DNA from: Listeria monocytogenes ATCC 19117
GTDB lineage: Bacteria; Bacillota; Bacilli; Lactobacillales; Listeriaceae
Length of the DNA stretch: 64,000 nt
Assembly: GCF_000307025.1 (NCBI RefSeq)
Contig: NC_018584.1
Location: forward strand, 2,797,174-2,861,173
Direction: 5' to 3'
Shown here piece after piece: positions 25,674 to 35,214 of this stretch; the stretch's first letter is position 1; the number at the start of each line of letters is the position of its first letter. The notes beneath the pieces are model-generated. The model had not been told where the DNA came from. It ran no database searches and worked only from the letters and a program-made list of their open reading frames with translations. Both the position numbers and the translations under genes were made by a program.

Positions 25674-27008
25674 TTAAGCCATCTGTTCAAGTTCGCTTGT
25701 TCGGATGTCTTTTTCGACACGAACCGAAACCAGTCTGGCATCATTCATTTCTTCTACTGTAAATCGAAGTGTACCGTATTCTACTACTACTTTATCATCT
25801 TCTTCTGGAATTGTCCCAGTTAAAGTAAGCACAAATCCAGCCACAGTATCTACGCCACGTGATGGAAGTTCCACGTGAAACATTTCATTGAAATCATCAA
25901 GCGGCATGCGACCTTCTACGATAAATGTCGTCTCATCAATTTTCTTCACTTCATCCGAAAACACATCATTTTCATCGTCAATCTCGCCAACAATTTCTTC
26001 TAATAAATCTTCTACAGTGACAATACCAGCAACACCACCGTATTCATCCATTAAAATAGCCATTTGATTTCTAGTTCTTTGCATATTTTTAAGTAGATCG
26101 TCAATAAACATCGTCTCTTGCGCAAAATACGCGTCTTTAACGAGCGCCTTCACATCAATGTTTTCAAAACCTGACTTTCTCGCTTCCGCAAAAAAATCTT
26201 TCATATGCAGAATACCTAGCACCGAGTCCTGATCGCCTGTAAAAACGGGAACCCTTGAAAAATTCTCACTTAATAATGCGTCACAAAGTTCTTCCGACTC
26301 TGTTTCGGCATCAATCATAAACGCATCTGTTCGTGGCACCATCACTTCACGCGCATATTTATTATCCATTTCAAATACACCACGAAGCATTTGTAATTCT
26401 TCTACCTCAATTACACCGTCACGTCGACCGGTTTCAATCAGTAGCTGCATTTCCTCTCGCGTCATTTTTTCATTATCCGTATTTTTCTCCATTCTCGTTA
26501 ATTTCACAAGAATATCGGTTGAAAAAGACAGGAATTTCACGAACGGACGAAGCACAACACCAACTGCCATGATTGGTCGTACAGAAACACGGGCAATTTT
26601 TTCTGATTTTTGAAGTGCTAAACGTTTTGGATAAAGTTCACCGAAAACTAACGTGATATATGATAACACAATAGTTACGACGATAATGGATAACTCTTTC
26701 GCAAAACTACTTCCTCCAAAAACAGATTCAAGTCTAGTCGCAATACTAGTGGCAGCTGACGCACTGGAGAAGAATCCCGCAAGCGTAATACCAACTTGAA
26801 TAGTAGCTAGAAATTTACTTGGATCATCTACGAGTTTAGCTAGCATAACCGCTTTTTTATCACCGGTTTCTGCCTGGCTTTTTACACGATTTTTGTTCAG
26901 TGATACAAGGGCCATCTCTGCTGAGGCAAAGAATGCGTTGAGCATCGTCAACACCACAATAAGAATTAACTGCAAGATAATCTGCTGACTCTCGGGGTCA
27001 GGGTTCAT
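25674..27008 (-). CDS. CNNM/CorC-family (HlyC-like) membrane protein
   Basis: The protein has 444 residues. A DUF21/CNNM membrane domain of three to four helices (about 10-180, with LNAFFASAEMALVSLNKNR) is followed by two CBS domains (about 200-330) and a CorC_HlyC domain (about 345-430). Homologues are magnesium or divalent-cation exporters (MpfA-type); older annotations call them hemolysins. I use ATG 27008, which GGAGAG precedes by 6 bases; the frame is open to 27050. A parS-like sequence lies inside the coding region at 25867-25882. Confidence 0.87.
   Translation of the reverse strand: MNPDPESQQIILQLILIVVLTMLNAFFASAEMALVSLNKNRVKSQAETGDKKAVMLAKLVDDPSKFLATIQVGITLAGFFSSASAATSIATRLESVFGGSSFAKELSIIVVTIVLSYITLVFGELYPKRLALQKSEKIARVSVRPIMAVGVVLRPFVKFLSFSTDILVKLTRMEKNTDNEKMTREEMQLLIETGRRDGVIEVEELQMLRGVFEMDNKYAREVMVPRTDAFMIDAETESEELCDALLSENFSRVPVFTGDQDSVLGILHMKDFFAEARKSGFENIDVKALVKDAYFAQETMFIDDLLKNMQRTRNQMAILMDEYGGVAGIVTVEDLLEEIVGEIDDENDVFSDEVKKIDETTFIVEGRMPLDDFNEMFHVELPSRGVDTVAGFVLTLTGTIPEEDDKVVVEYGTLRFTVEEMNDARLVSVRVEKDIRTSELEQMA
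25867..25882. other. parS: parS-like site inside the CNNM gene (15/16)
   Basis: AGTTCCACGTGAAACA differs from the Bacillus parS TGTTCCACGTGAAACA only in the first base. It is within the reading frame and encodes part of MFHVELPS. Confidence 0.6.
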
Positions 27009-27125
27009 ATGGAACTCTCCACTCCTTATTTTCATCAAGAAAACGACCATGCATTTTCTCTAAATATTCCGGACAATTTGCCGGTTAAGAAAATTTTATC
27101 ACGCCACCCCTATTACTGCAAGGTT

Positions 27126-27815
27126 TCAAATCTCCGCGAAAACTTTCACAGCGTCACTTTCCATCATTTCAAATGGATAAGGAAGCGAAATCTGTTCTTT
27201 ATTTACTGCAAAAATCCGCGCTTTTTTATTTCGATAATCCGTTAAATTACAAAACGGACTCACGCGGAAAGATGTCCCTACTATCACTATCAAATCCGCT
27301 TGTCTTATAGCTGCAAGAGATTGGTCTATCGCACTCTCTGGAATCGCTTCTTCATAAAGCACCACATCCGGACGAATGACGCCACCACAACCCGAATGGA
27401 TATCCGATTTCAAGTACTCCTCAGCGGTAACAGACATTCCGCATTTTTGGCAATAACAATGATATAAACTACCGTGAAAATTTACGACTTTTTTTGAACC
27501 TGCTTTTTCATGCAAACCATCAATATTTTGCGTAATAATCGTGACATCTTTTTCCGCTTCGATTTCAGCCATTTTTGTATGAATCGCATTTGGCTCTGCA
27601 TCCGGATAGTACATGTTTTCTGTAACAAATTGATAAAACTTCTCCGGTTCACGCACAAGACACGTATGGCTCAACATATATTCCGGGCTACTCATCCCAG
27701 CATATAAGCCGTTTTTCGAGCGATAATCCGGAATTCCTGAAGGGACAGAAACACCCGCCCCAGTTAGAAAAACGATGTGTTCAGCTTTTTTGAGTGCTTC
27801 ATTCAACTTATTCAT
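27126..27815 (-). CDS. Sirtuin NAD-dependent protein deacylase (SIR2 family)
   Basis: A cytosolic NAD-dependent lysine deacylase of 229 residues. NAD-binding motifs are TGAGVSVPSGIPDYRS and QNIDGLHEKAG, the catalytic His is in NFHGSLY, and a four-Cys zinc site includes CYCQKC and SGCGG. GTSFRVSPF closes the Rossmann fold. It is the third gene of an overlapping set: its start at 27815 overlaps the HhH gene by 8 bases, and that gene overlaps the MFS gene by 11. Substrates are unknown. Confidence 0.9.
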   Translation of the reverse strand: MNKLNEALKKAEHIVFLTGAGVSVPSGIPDYRSKNGLYAGMSSPEYMLSHTCLVREPEKFYQFVTENMYYPDAEPNAIHTKMAEIEAEKDVTIITQNIDGLHEKAGSKKVVNFHGSLYHCYCQKCGMSVTAEEYLKSDIHSGCGGVIRPDVVLYEEAIPESAIDQSLAAIRQADLIVIVGTSFRVSPFCNLTDYRNKKARIFAVNKEQISLPYPFEMMESDAVKVFAEI

Positions 27816-28098
27816 TCTTTAAATTCCTTTCATTTATATGTTGTTTATCTTTCCAGTTCCACCATTTTCGCAAATCAACATCTTGCTCCGCTTCATCCGT
27901 TTCCGCAACATAGACTGCGCAGCGATACGTATAAAGTACACATGGATCCATTCTCTCGCCTCGCTTATCGCAAGTATCCTCATATAACTCAAGCGGATTC
28001 TTCCCTTTTAAATCAGCAACCTCTTCAACCCCAATTTCATTTAACATTAACACCATTTTTTTACCTATTCCTGGTAATTTTATTAGTTCAGTTGGCAT
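27808..28098 (-). CDS. Helix-hairpin-helix protein, Cdd1-like (pathogenicity-locus family)
   Basis: A 96-residue protein with an HhH motif at its N-terminus ([31 protein letters not shown]), then a conserved segment with cysteines ([26 protein letters not shown]). This resembles the small Cdd1 family, named from the C. difficile pathogenicity locus; the function is unknown, with possible DNA binding from the HhH. It overlaps the upstream MFS gene by 11 bases and the downstream sirtuin gene by 8, so it is translationally coupled to both. Confidence 0.82.
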   Translation of the reverse strand: MPTELIKLPGIGKKMVLMLNEIGVEEVADLKGKNPLELYEDTCDKRGERMDPCVLYTYRCAVYVAETDEAEQDVDLRKWWNWKDKQHINERNLKNE

Positions 28099-29296
28099 GA
28101 TTTCCCTTCTCTCCGTGCATTTTTCGGTTGAAATAAAAACTGATTAGTACATTGATAAAAATAAAGCCTGCAACTACGAGGAAGACATCTCCGTAACCAA
28201 AATGGGCGGCAACACTTGACCCAACAAGCGGTCCGATAACATTCCCAATGTATTGAAACGATTGATTATAACCAAAAATCCGACCTGAAACCTCGCGCGG
28301 TGTATTTTTTGTAAGCAATGATTGAACCGCTGGAAGCAAGGCGCCGTCTGTAAGCCCTAATAAGAAACGTAAAATCCCAAGTTGTAGTGGGTTTTGTGCG
28401 AAAGCCATTGGAATTTGGAGTAACATTGAACCTATGAGCGCACCTAACAATATTCGCTCCGAACCAATTCGGTCTCCCCATCTCCCAAGTCTCGGTGCCG
28501 CAATAAGTGCCGCAACCCCTGGAACAGATGCAATCATCCCACTAATAAAAGCGATGTTTTGCGCATTTCCTGCCAAATCACGCACGTATAATGTCAAAAT
28601 CGGGTTCACTGAGTTGGACGCAATTTGAATCATCATTGTCGTAATAAATAAGGAAATAATCAAGCCCGGGTTTTTAAGCGATAAGAAAACTTCTTTCCCT
28701 GACCGCATTTCCTTTTTTTCTACTGGTGTAAATTTCTCTTTTACGAAGAACAGTGTGAGGAAAAAGCTACCTAAAAGAAGTGCTCCTGTGATGTAAAACA
28801 CTGGTCTGACGCCTAATGTATCCGACAACGCTCCGCCAATTAACGGGCCAATTAGCACACCCGAAACCGCCGCCGTAGATAATGCCCCGAGAGCCCAGCC
28901 GCTACGATGACGAGGAACTTGTGTAGCAATAAGGGCATTTGCTGTTGAAATATATCCTGAAAAAATCCCCATTAATAAGCGCAAACCAACAAATTGGTAT
29001 ACATTGCTTACGAGTCCCATCAGAATCATCGCTATCGCCATACCTAGCGCAGCTCGCAAAAGCATAATTCTCCGCCCTTTTTGGTCAGCTAGTTTACCCC
29101 AAATTGGTGACATAATAGCTGATACTAAAAAGGTCGAACTGAGTGCAATCCCTGACCACATGCTTACTTGATCCGGATTATGCACTCCTAATTCTTCAAT
29201 ATACAATGGTAAAAATGGCATGATTAAATTTAATCCGGTTCCGGTTAGAAAGCACCCCACCCAGACAACATACAAATTCTTCTTCCAATTTTCCAT
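28088..29296 (-). CDS. MFS multidrug efflux transporter
   Basis: A proton-coupled drug:H+ antiporter candidate of 402 residues and 12 helices (DHA1 group). The MFS signature [17 protein letters not shown] sits in loop 2-3, and motif C-like [14 protein letters not shown] is in helix 5. It heads the MFS-HhH-sirtuin operon. Start ATG 29296 follows AGGTGGG. The substrate cannot be inferred. Confidence 0.88.
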   Translation of the reverse strand: MENWKKNLYVVWVGCFLTGTGLNLIMPFLPLYIEELGVHNPDQVSMWSGIALSSTFLVSAIMSPIWGKLADQKGRRIMLLRAALGMAIAMILMGLVSNVYQFVGLRLLMGIFSGYISTANALIATQVPRHRSGWALGALSTAAVSGVLIGPLIGGALSDTLGVRPVFYITGALLLGSFFLTLFFVKEKFTPVEKKEMRSGKEVFLSLKNPGLIISLFITTMMIQIASNSVNPILTLYVRDLAGNAQNIAFISGMIASVPGVAALIAAPRLGRWGDRIGSERILLGALIGSMLLQIPMAFAQNPLQLGILRFLLGLTDGALLPAVQSLLTKNTPREVSGRIFGYNQSFQYIGNVIGPLVGSSVAAHFGYGDVFLVVAGFIFINVLISFYFNRKMHGEKGNHAN

Positions 29297-29341
29297 AAAC
29301 CCACCTAGATTCTTCTATCGTTATCCTTAATTATTCCACAA

Positions 29342-29376
29342 AAAAAGCGAAAGTAAAACTAAACCCTTCGCTTTTT
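29342..29376 (-). terminator. Terminator of the transaldolase-SH3 operon
   Basis: The 10-bp stem AAAAAGCGAA / TTCGCTTTTT is flanked by homopolymer runs on both sides. It lies between the SH3 gene stop (29413) and the MFS start. Confidence 0.75.
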
Positions 29377-29394
29377 TGCTATATTTGCGTAAAA

Positions 29395-29410
29395 TGTTTC
29401 ACGTGGAACA
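29395..29410. other. parS: parS site
   Basis: TGTTTCACGTGGAACA; its reverse complement TGTTCCACGTGAAACA is exactly the Bacillus ParB-binding consensus. It is intergenic, between the SH3 gene stop and its terminator. Confidence 0.85.
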
Positions 29411-29412
29411 TT

Positions 29413-29760
29413 TTATGCTTCTAAATTTTCTCGTGGTACCCAACCAGCTTCATTCTCTTCTGTTACGCACCAAACCCAACCATTAAGTTCACGATTACTT
29501 TCTAATTTATCGCCTGGTTTAACATTTAATTCGCGCGCAGAGTAGTCTTCTGATACGGTTCCACTCTTTCCATCATTACTCAATTGAATAATTTGTTTAG
29601 GAACCCAGCCTTCTTTTCCGGTTGACTTCACTTTACAAAAAATCCAGCCTGGATATTCTGTATCTTCTTCAAACACCCAAATAGACTCATTTTTATTCAC
29701 AAAAAGGGGATTTGGATATTGACTAACATGTTCTTTTTTCACGATAAATGTTTGATTCAT
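29413..29760 (-). CDS. Tandem SH3-like domain protein, cytosolic
   Basis: A 115-residue protein made of two SH3-like repeats. The first (about 20-58) contains GWIFCKVKSTGKEGWVPKQII; the second (about 75-112) contains GWVWCVTEENEAGWVPRENL. There is no signal peptide or membrane segment, unlike bacterial SH3 proteins that bind peptidoglycan. It lies 18 bases downstream of the transaldolase gene with its own GAGG site, so they form an operon. The function is unknown. Confidence 0.8.
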   Translation of the reverse strand: MNQTFIVKKEHVSQYPNPLFVNKNESIWVFEEDTEYPGWIFCKVKSTGKEGWVPKQIIQLSNDGKSGTVSEDYSARELNVKPGDKLESNRELNGWVWCVTEENEAGWVPRENLEA

Positions 29761-29778
29761 AGTTAGAAACCTACCTCT

Positions 29779-30423
29779 TTATTTTTTCGCCGCTTCCCAA
29801 TCTGCAAGAAATTTGTCAATCCCACTGTCGGTCAACGGATGTTTTAGCATTTGTTCGAACACTTTAAATGGCACCGTAGCAATGTCAGCTCCGGCTTTGG
29901 CACATTCAATAACGTGGATTGGGTGTCGCACACTTGCTGAAATAATTTCTGTTGGAATCCCGTGAATCTCGAAAATATCCGCAATGTCACGAATTAGAAC
30001 TAAGCCATCGTCGCCTATATCATCTAATCGACCTAAAAACGGTGATACGTATGTTGCGCCAGCTCGTGCTGCAAGCAAGGCCTGTGTGGCAGAAAACACA
30101 AGTGTTACATTGGTTTTAATGCCTTCTTCTGTCAACACTTTTACAGCTGCCAAACCTTCGCCTGTCATCGGTATCTTTACAACCATATTCGGATGGATTT
30201 TTGCAATAACTCGACCTTCCGCAATCATCTCATCTGCTTCTAAACTTACTACTTCGCCACTAATCGGTCCGTCAACAATGGATGTGATTTCTTGAATGAC
30301 CTCATTAAAATCGCGACCTTCTTTTGCAACAAGTGATGGATTTGTCGTGACTCCGGCAATGAATCCCATTCTGTTAGCCTTTTTAATCTCTTCTACGTTC
30401 GCTGTATCGATAAAAAATCTCAT
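29779..30423 (-). CDS. Fructose-6-phosphate aldolase/transaldolase (TalC/FSA type)
   Basis: A short (214-residue) transaldolase of the FSA/TalC class, a cytosolic class I aldolase. The Schiff-base lysine lies in [12 protein letters not shown] (about residue 86). [13 protein letters not shown] at the start and [14 protein letters not shown] in the middle are typical. Whether it is a transaldolase or an F6P aldolase cannot be settled by eye. I use ATG 30423 with GGAGG upstream. A CcpA-like box lies just upstream at 30443-30456, suggesting carbon control. Confidence 0.9.
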   Translation of the reverse strand: MRFFIDTANVEEIKKANRMGFIAGVTTNPSLVAKEGRDFNEVIQEITSIVDGPISGEVVSLEADEMIAEGRVIAKIHPNMVVKIPMTGEGLAAVKVLTEEGIKTNVTLVFSATQALLAARAGATYVSPFLGRLDDIGDDGLVLIRDIADIFEIHGIPTEIISASVRHPIHVIECAKAGADIATVPFKVFEQMLKHPLTDSGIDKFLADWEAAKK

Positions 30424-30442
30424 TAAAACATCCTCCTTTTCT

Positions 30443-30456
30443 ATCAAGCGCTTTCA
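30443..30456 (-). promoter_or_regulatory. Candidate cre box upstream of transaldolase
   Basis: The minus-strand TGAAAGCGCTTGAT keeps the core TGAAAGCGCTT of the CcpA consensus (TGWAANCGNTNWCA) but departs from it in the last three bases. It lies 20 bases upstream of the start codon. Confidence 0.4.
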
Positions 30457-30521
30457 ATTACAGAGCCATTATAACGCAAAAATTTAAATAATGCTTTTGA
30501 AGTGCTTTTCCACAAAAAAAA

Positions 30522-30539
30522 GAATGCCACTGAGCATTC
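30522..30539 (-). terminator. Terminator of the Crp-family gene
   Basis: The 6-bp stem GAATGC / GCATTC has a 6-base loop and is followed on the minus strand by eight Ts. It lies 25 bases after the stop at 30564, with a parS-like site in between. Confidence 0.7.
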
Positions 30540-30544
30540 CAAAA

Positions 30545-30560
30545 AGTTTCACGTGAAACA
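30545..30560. other. parS: parS-like site (15/16)
   Basis: AGTTTCACGTGAAACA, one mismatch from TGTTTCACGTGAAACA (first base). It is intergenic, between the Crp-family stop codon and its terminator. Confidence 0.7.
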
Positions 30561-30563
30561 AAA

Positions 30564-31253
30564 TTATAATCGAGTTTTGTCCATCACTAGGAGAGGCTTT
30601 GGTCTATTTCTAATTATATCCTCTTTAATTAAATGCATGACTGTATGAGCCACGTATTCTCGTGATGTATTTGTGTATCTTGCAAGTACTTCTTGCGTGA
30701 TTTCTCTTGGTAGCAATATCCCGTTATCAGAAAACGTTCCTAAAGTTTGAGCGCATTTGAGAATGGCTTTGCGGATTCGTTCTTCCTTTTTCAAGAAGCT
30801 TAGTTTTGCAAATGTATGGGCTTCACGTAATTCTTCTGCCATCACTTTAATCATAAAAAAGTTGTTCTCATCTTTTTTGTCGAAAATAGAGAACAAGAAA
30901 TTGCTATCTACTTCCATAACTTCTCCGTGACCTAAGCTCTGCATCGAAACATGCGGACTCCATTCATCGTAAAAAAGATGATATAGTCCAAAACTATCTC
31001 CTTTTTGCAAGAAACGAACAATGCTTTCTTTATAGCTTTCTTCTTCCATTTCTGCATCTTCCTCTACAATCATCCCGTATATGCCGCTTAGAACAAAATA
31101 TACTTTTGTTCCAGCCGGACTTAAACTTTCTAGAACCTCACCTTTCTTGGTGCTGATAACCGAGCAGTAGTCTTTGTAACTTGGATGTTCAAAGCACAAC
31201 TCCATTAATTTGCTAACCGTTAGATTGGATTCAAGCTCTTTTAAGAATAGCAT
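30564..31253 (-). CDS. Crp/Fnr-family transcriptional regulator
   Basis: The protein has 229 residues. An N-terminal cyclic-nucleotide-binding-like barrel (about 30-130) contains KGEVLESLSPAGTKVYFVLSGIYGMIVEE. A C-terminal winged helix has LLPREITQEVLARYTNTSREYVAHTVMHLIKEDII as recognition region. It lacks clustered N-terminal cysteines, so no iron-sulphur cluster as in FNR; the general layout resembles the Listeria PrfA-like group. The effector and targets are unknown. ATG 31253 is preceded by GGAGAG. It is divergent from an ABC exporter gene. Confidence 0.85.
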   Translation of the reverse strand: MLFLKELESNLTVSKLMELCFEHPSYKDYCSVISTKKGEVLESLSPAGTKVYFVLSGIYGMIVEEDAEMEEESYKESIVRFLQKGDSFGLYHLFYDEWSPHVSMQSLGHGEVMEVDSNFLFSIFDKKDENNFFMIKVMAEELREAHTFAKLSFLKKEERIRKAILKCAQTLGTFSDNGILLPREITQEVLARYTNTSREYVAHTVMHLIKEDIIRNRPKPLLVMDKTRL

Positions 31254-31582
31254 ATTCTCTCCTTTGCTATATTATATTGAAGAAACTCTTCGTAATTATA
31301 TCATAAAGGCTGTATTCAAAATCCTATTCACAGTCAGTCATAAAAAGCTAAAAACCTAATTAAAGATAAATATATTACAACTTTTTATAAAATACTTAAT
31401 TTATATCTCGTTTTTCGTTAGTGTTTTATCCTAAATTCGAACTTTTTGTTACTTTTATTAAATATTTAAAGTCAGATAATAATTCAATAACTACCACTTT
31501 AGACTGGTTTATTTTTAGATAAATTGATTATACTTAAAAAGTAAGTAATTTATGGATGGGTAACTCAGGAAGGGTGAAATGA
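31254..31582. other. AT-rich intergenic region between divergent Crp and ABC genes
   Basis: These 329 bases contain no plausible small ORF with a ribosome binding site and no RNA I recognise. Possible -10 elements are TATAAT for the Crp-family gene (minus, about 31297-31302) and TATACT for the ABC gene (plus, 31528-31533), but neither has a good -35. The region is strongly AT-rich, with several homopolymer tracts. Confidence 0.4.
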
Positions 31583-33310
31583 ATGGATCAGAAAAAATAT
31601 AGTTGGCGAAAATTTTTCCAATTACTTATTAGCGCAAAACCTGCGAATTGGATAATTTTCTGCGCTTTATTTGCCAGTGTGATAACTACAGTTGCCGGCC
31701 TTGTTGTGCCACTTTTTACAAAGAACTTAATTGATGGCTTTTCAATAGCTTCACTCGATGTAAAAATGATTGCTTTAATTGTGTTGGCATTTGTTTTACA
31801 AGCTATAACGAATGGCTTCTCGATTTTCTTACTTAACTACATGGGTCAGAAAGTCGTTGCAACGATTCGCGAACGTTTATGGAAGAAAATTGTGCATTTA
31901 CCGGTTTCTTACTTTGATAATACAAAGACTGGGGAAATGGTAAGTCGCATGGTAAATGATACAGTGGTAGTGAAGGAGCTGATTGCCGACCATTTTCCGC
32001 AATTTGTAACGGGGATAATTTCTGTTGTCGGGGCGATTATTATTTTGTTCTTCATGGACTGGAAAATGACACTCATTATTTTAGTGGCCGTTCCGATTAC
32101 TGCGCTAGTTGTTGCACCACTTGGTCAGAAAATGTTTAAAATATCTAAAGGTCTTCAAAATGAAACGGCTGACTTCACTGGTTCCATTAGCCAAACGCTA
32201 TCAGAAGCTAGGCTCGTAAAGGCTTCGAATGCGGAAACACTAGAAACCGAGGCTGGCCATCAAGGAATTAATCGCCTATTTGGCTTTGGTATTCGTGAGG
32301 CGAAAGTTGTTGCTGTGCTTGGACCGCTAATTTTCTTTGTTGTCATGGGGGTTATCGTTGGCATCATCGGTTACGGTGGGATTCGTGTTTCAGCTGGAAC
32401 GATGACTACTGGTACCCTCATCGCCTTTTTGCTCTATCTGTTCCAAATTATCGTTCCTGTCACTTCTTTCGCAACATTCTTCGCCCAACTTCAAAAAGCA
32501 AAAGGCGCAACAGAACGAATTGCGGATATTTTGAATGAAACAGAAGAAGATTTCGACGCTGGTAAAAAAGTAGATGTGAGCGGAAAAACCATTCGCGCGT
32601 CTGATATTTCCTTCTCCTATAATGAAGGTGAGCCTATTCTAAAACATGTTTCTTTTGATACAAAACCCGGAGAAGTTATCGCATTCGCTGGTCCAAGCGG
32701 TGGAGGTAAATCAACCTTATTTGCGATTTTAGAGCGTTTTTATCAACCGAAAACGGGAGAAATTTTAGTAGGCGATATTCCCCTTTCCGAGATTTCGATC
32801 AATTCCTGGCGAACACAAATTGGTTATGTCTCCCAAGAAAGTGCGATGCTTTCTGGTACAATTCGCGATAATCTTTGTTATGGTTTGGACCGAGAAATTA
32901 CGGAAGATGAGCTATGGAATGTAGCAAAACTAGCTTATGCTGACGGCTTTATTTCCGAACTTCCTGACAAAATGGCGACCGAAGTCGGCGAACGTGGCGT
33001 GAAGCTCTCAGGTGGTCAAAGACAGCGAATTGCCATTGCTCGAGCATTCTTGCGTAATCCTAATATCCTTATGTTAGATGAGGCTACAGCTAGTTTAGAT
33101 AGCCAATCCGAGCAAATCGTTCAACAAGCTTTGGCAAACTTAATGGAAGGTCGAACTACTTTTGTTATCGCTCATCGCCTTTCTACTATCGTCAATGCCG
33201 ACCAAATTCTCTTTATTGAACACGGGGAAATAACTGGTCGTGGCACACATAGTGAATTAGTTGCTTCCCATCCACTTTACGCTTCCTTTGCAGAACAACA
33301 ATTAAAATAA
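31583..33310 (+). CDS. ABC multidrug exporter, homodimeric half-transporter (BmrA-like)
   Basis: The protein has 575 residues. A six-helix ABC exporter domain (about 1-320) is fused to an ATPase domain with Walker A GPSGGGKST, signature KLSGGQRQRIAIARA, Walker B ILMLDEATASLD and H-loop IAHRLST. All catalytic residues look intact, consistent with a homodimer like Bacillus BmrA. ATG 31583 follows AAGGG. It is monocistronic, with a Noc-box palindrome and then a terminator immediately after the stop. The substrate is unknown. Confidence 0.88.
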   Translation: MDQKKYSWRKFFQLLISAKPANWIIFCALFASVITTVAGLVVPLFTKNLIDGFSIASLDVKMIALIVLAFVLQAITNGFSIFLLNYMGQKVVATIRERLWKKIVHLPVSYFDNTKTGEMVSRMVNDTVVVKELIADHFPQFVTGIISVVGAIIILFFMDWKMTLIILVAVPITALVVAPLGQKMFKISKGLQNETADFTGSISQTLSEARLVKASNAETLETEAGHQGINRLFGFGIREAKVVAVLGPLIFFVVMGVIVGIIGYGGIRVSAGTMTTGTLIAFLLYLFQIIVPVTSFATFFAQLQKAKGATERIADILNETEEDFDAGKKVDVSGKTIRASDISFSYNEGEPILKHVSFDTKPGEVIAFAGPSGGGKSTLFAILERFYQPKTGEILVGDIPLSEISINSWRTQIGYVSQESAMLSGTIRDNLCYGLDREITEDELWNVAKLAYADGFISELPDKMATEVGERGVKLSGGQRQRIAIARAFLRNPNILMLDEATASLDSQSEQIVQQALANLMEGRTTFVIAHRLSTIVNADQILFIEHGEITGRGTHSELVASHPLYASFAEQQLK

Positions 33311-33312
33311 CT

Positions 33313-33326
33313 ATTTCCCGGGAAAT
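33313..33326. other. Noc-binding site (perfect palindrome)
   Basis: ATTTCCCGGGAAAT equals the Bacillus nucleoid-occlusion Noc box in all 14 positions (the palindrome extends to 16 bp, 33312-33327). It lies between the ABC gene stop codon and its terminator. Confidence 0.8.
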
Positions 33327-33333
33327 AAAAAAA

Positions 33334-33357
33334 CGACGATGCGAATATGCATCGTCG
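33334..33357. terminator. Terminator of the ABC exporter gene
   Basis: The 9-bp stem CGACGATGC / GCATCGTCG has a 6-base loop, with an A-run before and CTTTTT after. It probably works in both directions for the convergent gene ending at 33364. Confidence 0.85.
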
Positions 33358-33363
33358 CTTTTT

Positions 33364-33615
33364 CTATAAGGATTGATGAAACTTTTTGAGTTCGATTTTC
33401 TTTGCTTCGTCTAAACCATGCCACCTGATGCCTTGAACGGCTCCCTCAAGCGCATATAGTTCACTTAGACAAACGCTTGAATCATTTTCCCAAATACGTA
33501 AAAAGGCTTCTTTGCTTCCAACATCTTTTAGCTCGACGGGAGTTTTTATTCCCGCTTTGATTAAATCCTGCTCCAGTACTTTGCCAATGTTTGGTAATTC
33601 GCTAAGGTTCGCCAT
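33364..33615 (-). CDS. TfoX C-terminal-domain-like protein
   Basis: An 83-residue protein resembling the stand-alone C-terminal domain of TfoX: LSELPNIGKVLEQDLIKAGIKTPVELKDVGS (helix-hairpin-helix-like), then CLSELYALEGAVQGIRWHGLDEAKK. Such proteins are small and cytosolic with unclear function. I use ATG 33615, preceded by GAAGGA; the in-frame ATG 33633 lacks a site. It lies about 20 bases downstream of serS and is probably co-transcribed with it, hence under T-box control. Confidence 0.8.
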   Translation of the reverse strand: MANLSELPNIGKVLEQDLIKAGIKTPVELKDVGSKEAFLRIWENDSSVCLSELYALEGAVQGIRWHGLDEAKKIELKKFHQSL

Positions 33616-33634
33616 TACAGTTCCTTCTTCCATA

Positions 33635-34918
33635 TTATTTTGGTAATTCTATTTTCTCGATACCGCCCATGTAGCCTTGCAATACTTTCGGAATGCGTAC
33701 AGAACCATCTGCATCTTGGTAGTTTTCCAAAATAGCAGCGACTGTACGACCTAGTGCTAACCCGGAACCATTTAATGTATGCACGTATTCCGGTTTGCTC
33801 CCTGGTTCACGGCGGAAACGAATGTTAGCGCGTCTTGCTTGGAAGCTTTCAAAATTACTGCAAGAAGAAATCTCACGGTAAGAATTATAGCTTGGAATCC
33901 AAACTTCTAAATCATATTTTTTAGCAGCAGTGAAGCCTAAATCAGCCGTACACATGCTTAATACGCGATATGGTAATTCTAGGCGACGCAATACTTCTTC
34001 TGCGTTTCCAGTTAATTTTTCAAGCGCCGCGTAGGAATCTTCTGGTTTAACAAATTGAACTAATTCCACTTTGTTAAATTGATGCTGGCGAATTAAGCCG
34101 CGCGTATCACGACCAGCAGATCCCGCTTCAGAACGGAAACATGCGCTAAATGCTGTATATTTTCTTGGTAAATCTTCTGCTTTTAAAATGTCTTCGCGGT
34201 GGTAGTTTGTTACTGGTACTTCCGCTGTTGGAATAAGGAAATAATCTTCTGCTTCAATTAAGAAAGCATCTTCTTCAAATTTCGGCAATTGACCAGTTCC
34301 AGTCATGCTCGCACGGTTCACCATGTACGGTGGTAACATTTCTTCATAGCCATGTTCATTCGAGTGCAAGTCCATCATAAAGTTAATTAGCGCCCGTTCC
34401 AGTCTTGCACCTAATTTTTTATAAAAGACAAAACGGCTACCAGTTACTTTCGCAGCATTTTCAAAATCAAGAATATCTAAGTCTGTTCCTAAGTCCCAGT
34501 GAGCTTTTGGTTCAAAATCAAATTCGCGTACTTCGCCCCACTTGCGAATTTCCACGTTATCGTCTTCCGATTCACCAACCGGAGTAGACTCATGCGGAAT
34601 ATTTGGAATCGACATTAAAATCATATCTAACTTCTCGTCGATTTCTCTTAGCTCGATGTCTAATGTTTTAATACGATCACCAACGACACGCATCTCTTCA
34701 ATTTTAGCATCTGCGTCTTGTTTTTCGCGTTTTAATTTAGCGATTTCTTGAGACACTTCATTACGCTGACTTTTCAGCGCTTCTGTCTCCACGATTAGCG
34801 TACGGCGACGTTTATCTAACTCACCAAATTTCTCGAATTCACCAAGGTCTTCCCCGCGATTTTGTAATTTCTGCTTTACTTCATCAAAATTATTACGTAA
34901 CAATTTAACATCTAACAT
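33635..34918 (-). CDS. serS: Seryl-tRNA synthetase
   Basis: Charges tRNA-Ser and tRNA-Sec with serine; 427 residues, a standard class II enzyme. The N-terminal antiparallel coiled-coil that grips the tRNA long arm spans about 30-100. Motif 2 is [21 protein letters not shown], and motif 3 is [17 protein letters not shown]. Start ATG 34918 is preceded by GGAGG. A T-box leader (about 34940-35208) controls it, so expression rises when uncharged tRNA-Ser accumulates. Confidence 0.97.
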   Translation of the reverse strand: MLDVKLLRNNFDEVKQKLQNRGEDLGEFEKFGELDKRRRTLIVETEALKSQRNEVSQEIAKLKREKQDADAKIEEMRVVGDRIKTLDIELREIDEKLDMILMSIPNIPHESTPVGESEDDNVEIRKWGEVREFDFEPKAHWDLGTDLDILDFENAAKVTGSRFVFYKKLGARLERALINFMMDLHSNEHGYEEMLPPYMVNRASMTGTGQLPKFEEDAFLIEAEDYFLIPTAEVPVTNYHREDILKAEDLPRKYTAFSACFRSEAGSAGRDTRGLIRQHQFNKVELVQFVKPEDSYAALEKLTGNAEEVLRRLELPYRVLSMCTADLGFTAAKKYDLEVWIPSYNSYREISSCSNFESFQARRANIRFRREPGSKPEYVHTLNGSGLALGRTVAAILENYQDADGSVRIPKVLQGYMGGIEKIELPK

Positions 34919-34945
34919 GCTAACTCCTCCTTTATTTTTTCCATA

Positions 34946-35210
34946 TAAAAACTCCCGTACTTTCCCGAATTAACAGGAAAGGGACGAGAGTTAACCGCGT
35001 TGCCACCCTTATTGGGACTTCAAAAAATCCCCAGCTTCATTTAGGTTTAACGGACCCAACCGGAATGATTTACTCGCAAAATTATGCTTTCCACCACTCA
35101 CTCCAAGATGGATTCATAAGGAAACTTCACCAGTTCACACCACCCACTGGCTCTCTTTAGAAATTCTGCCTCATTACTACTTCTTGTCTTCGCTTTTCGT
35201 ATTAATTTAA
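34946..35210 (-). promoter_or_regulatory. T-box riboswitch leader of serS
   Basis: The T-box sequence AGGGTGGCAACGCGG is on the minus strand at 35009-34995. The competing terminator, stem ACTCTCGTCCC.../...GGGAGT, lies at 34991-34951 and is followed by TTTTTA. A stem I region begins soon after the promoter. GAATCCATC (about 35117-35109) offers a UCC serine specifier codon, which I assign tentatively. The layout (promoter, stem I, T-box/antiterminator, terminator, serS) is complete. Confidence 0.9.
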
Positions 35211-35214
35211 AGTT

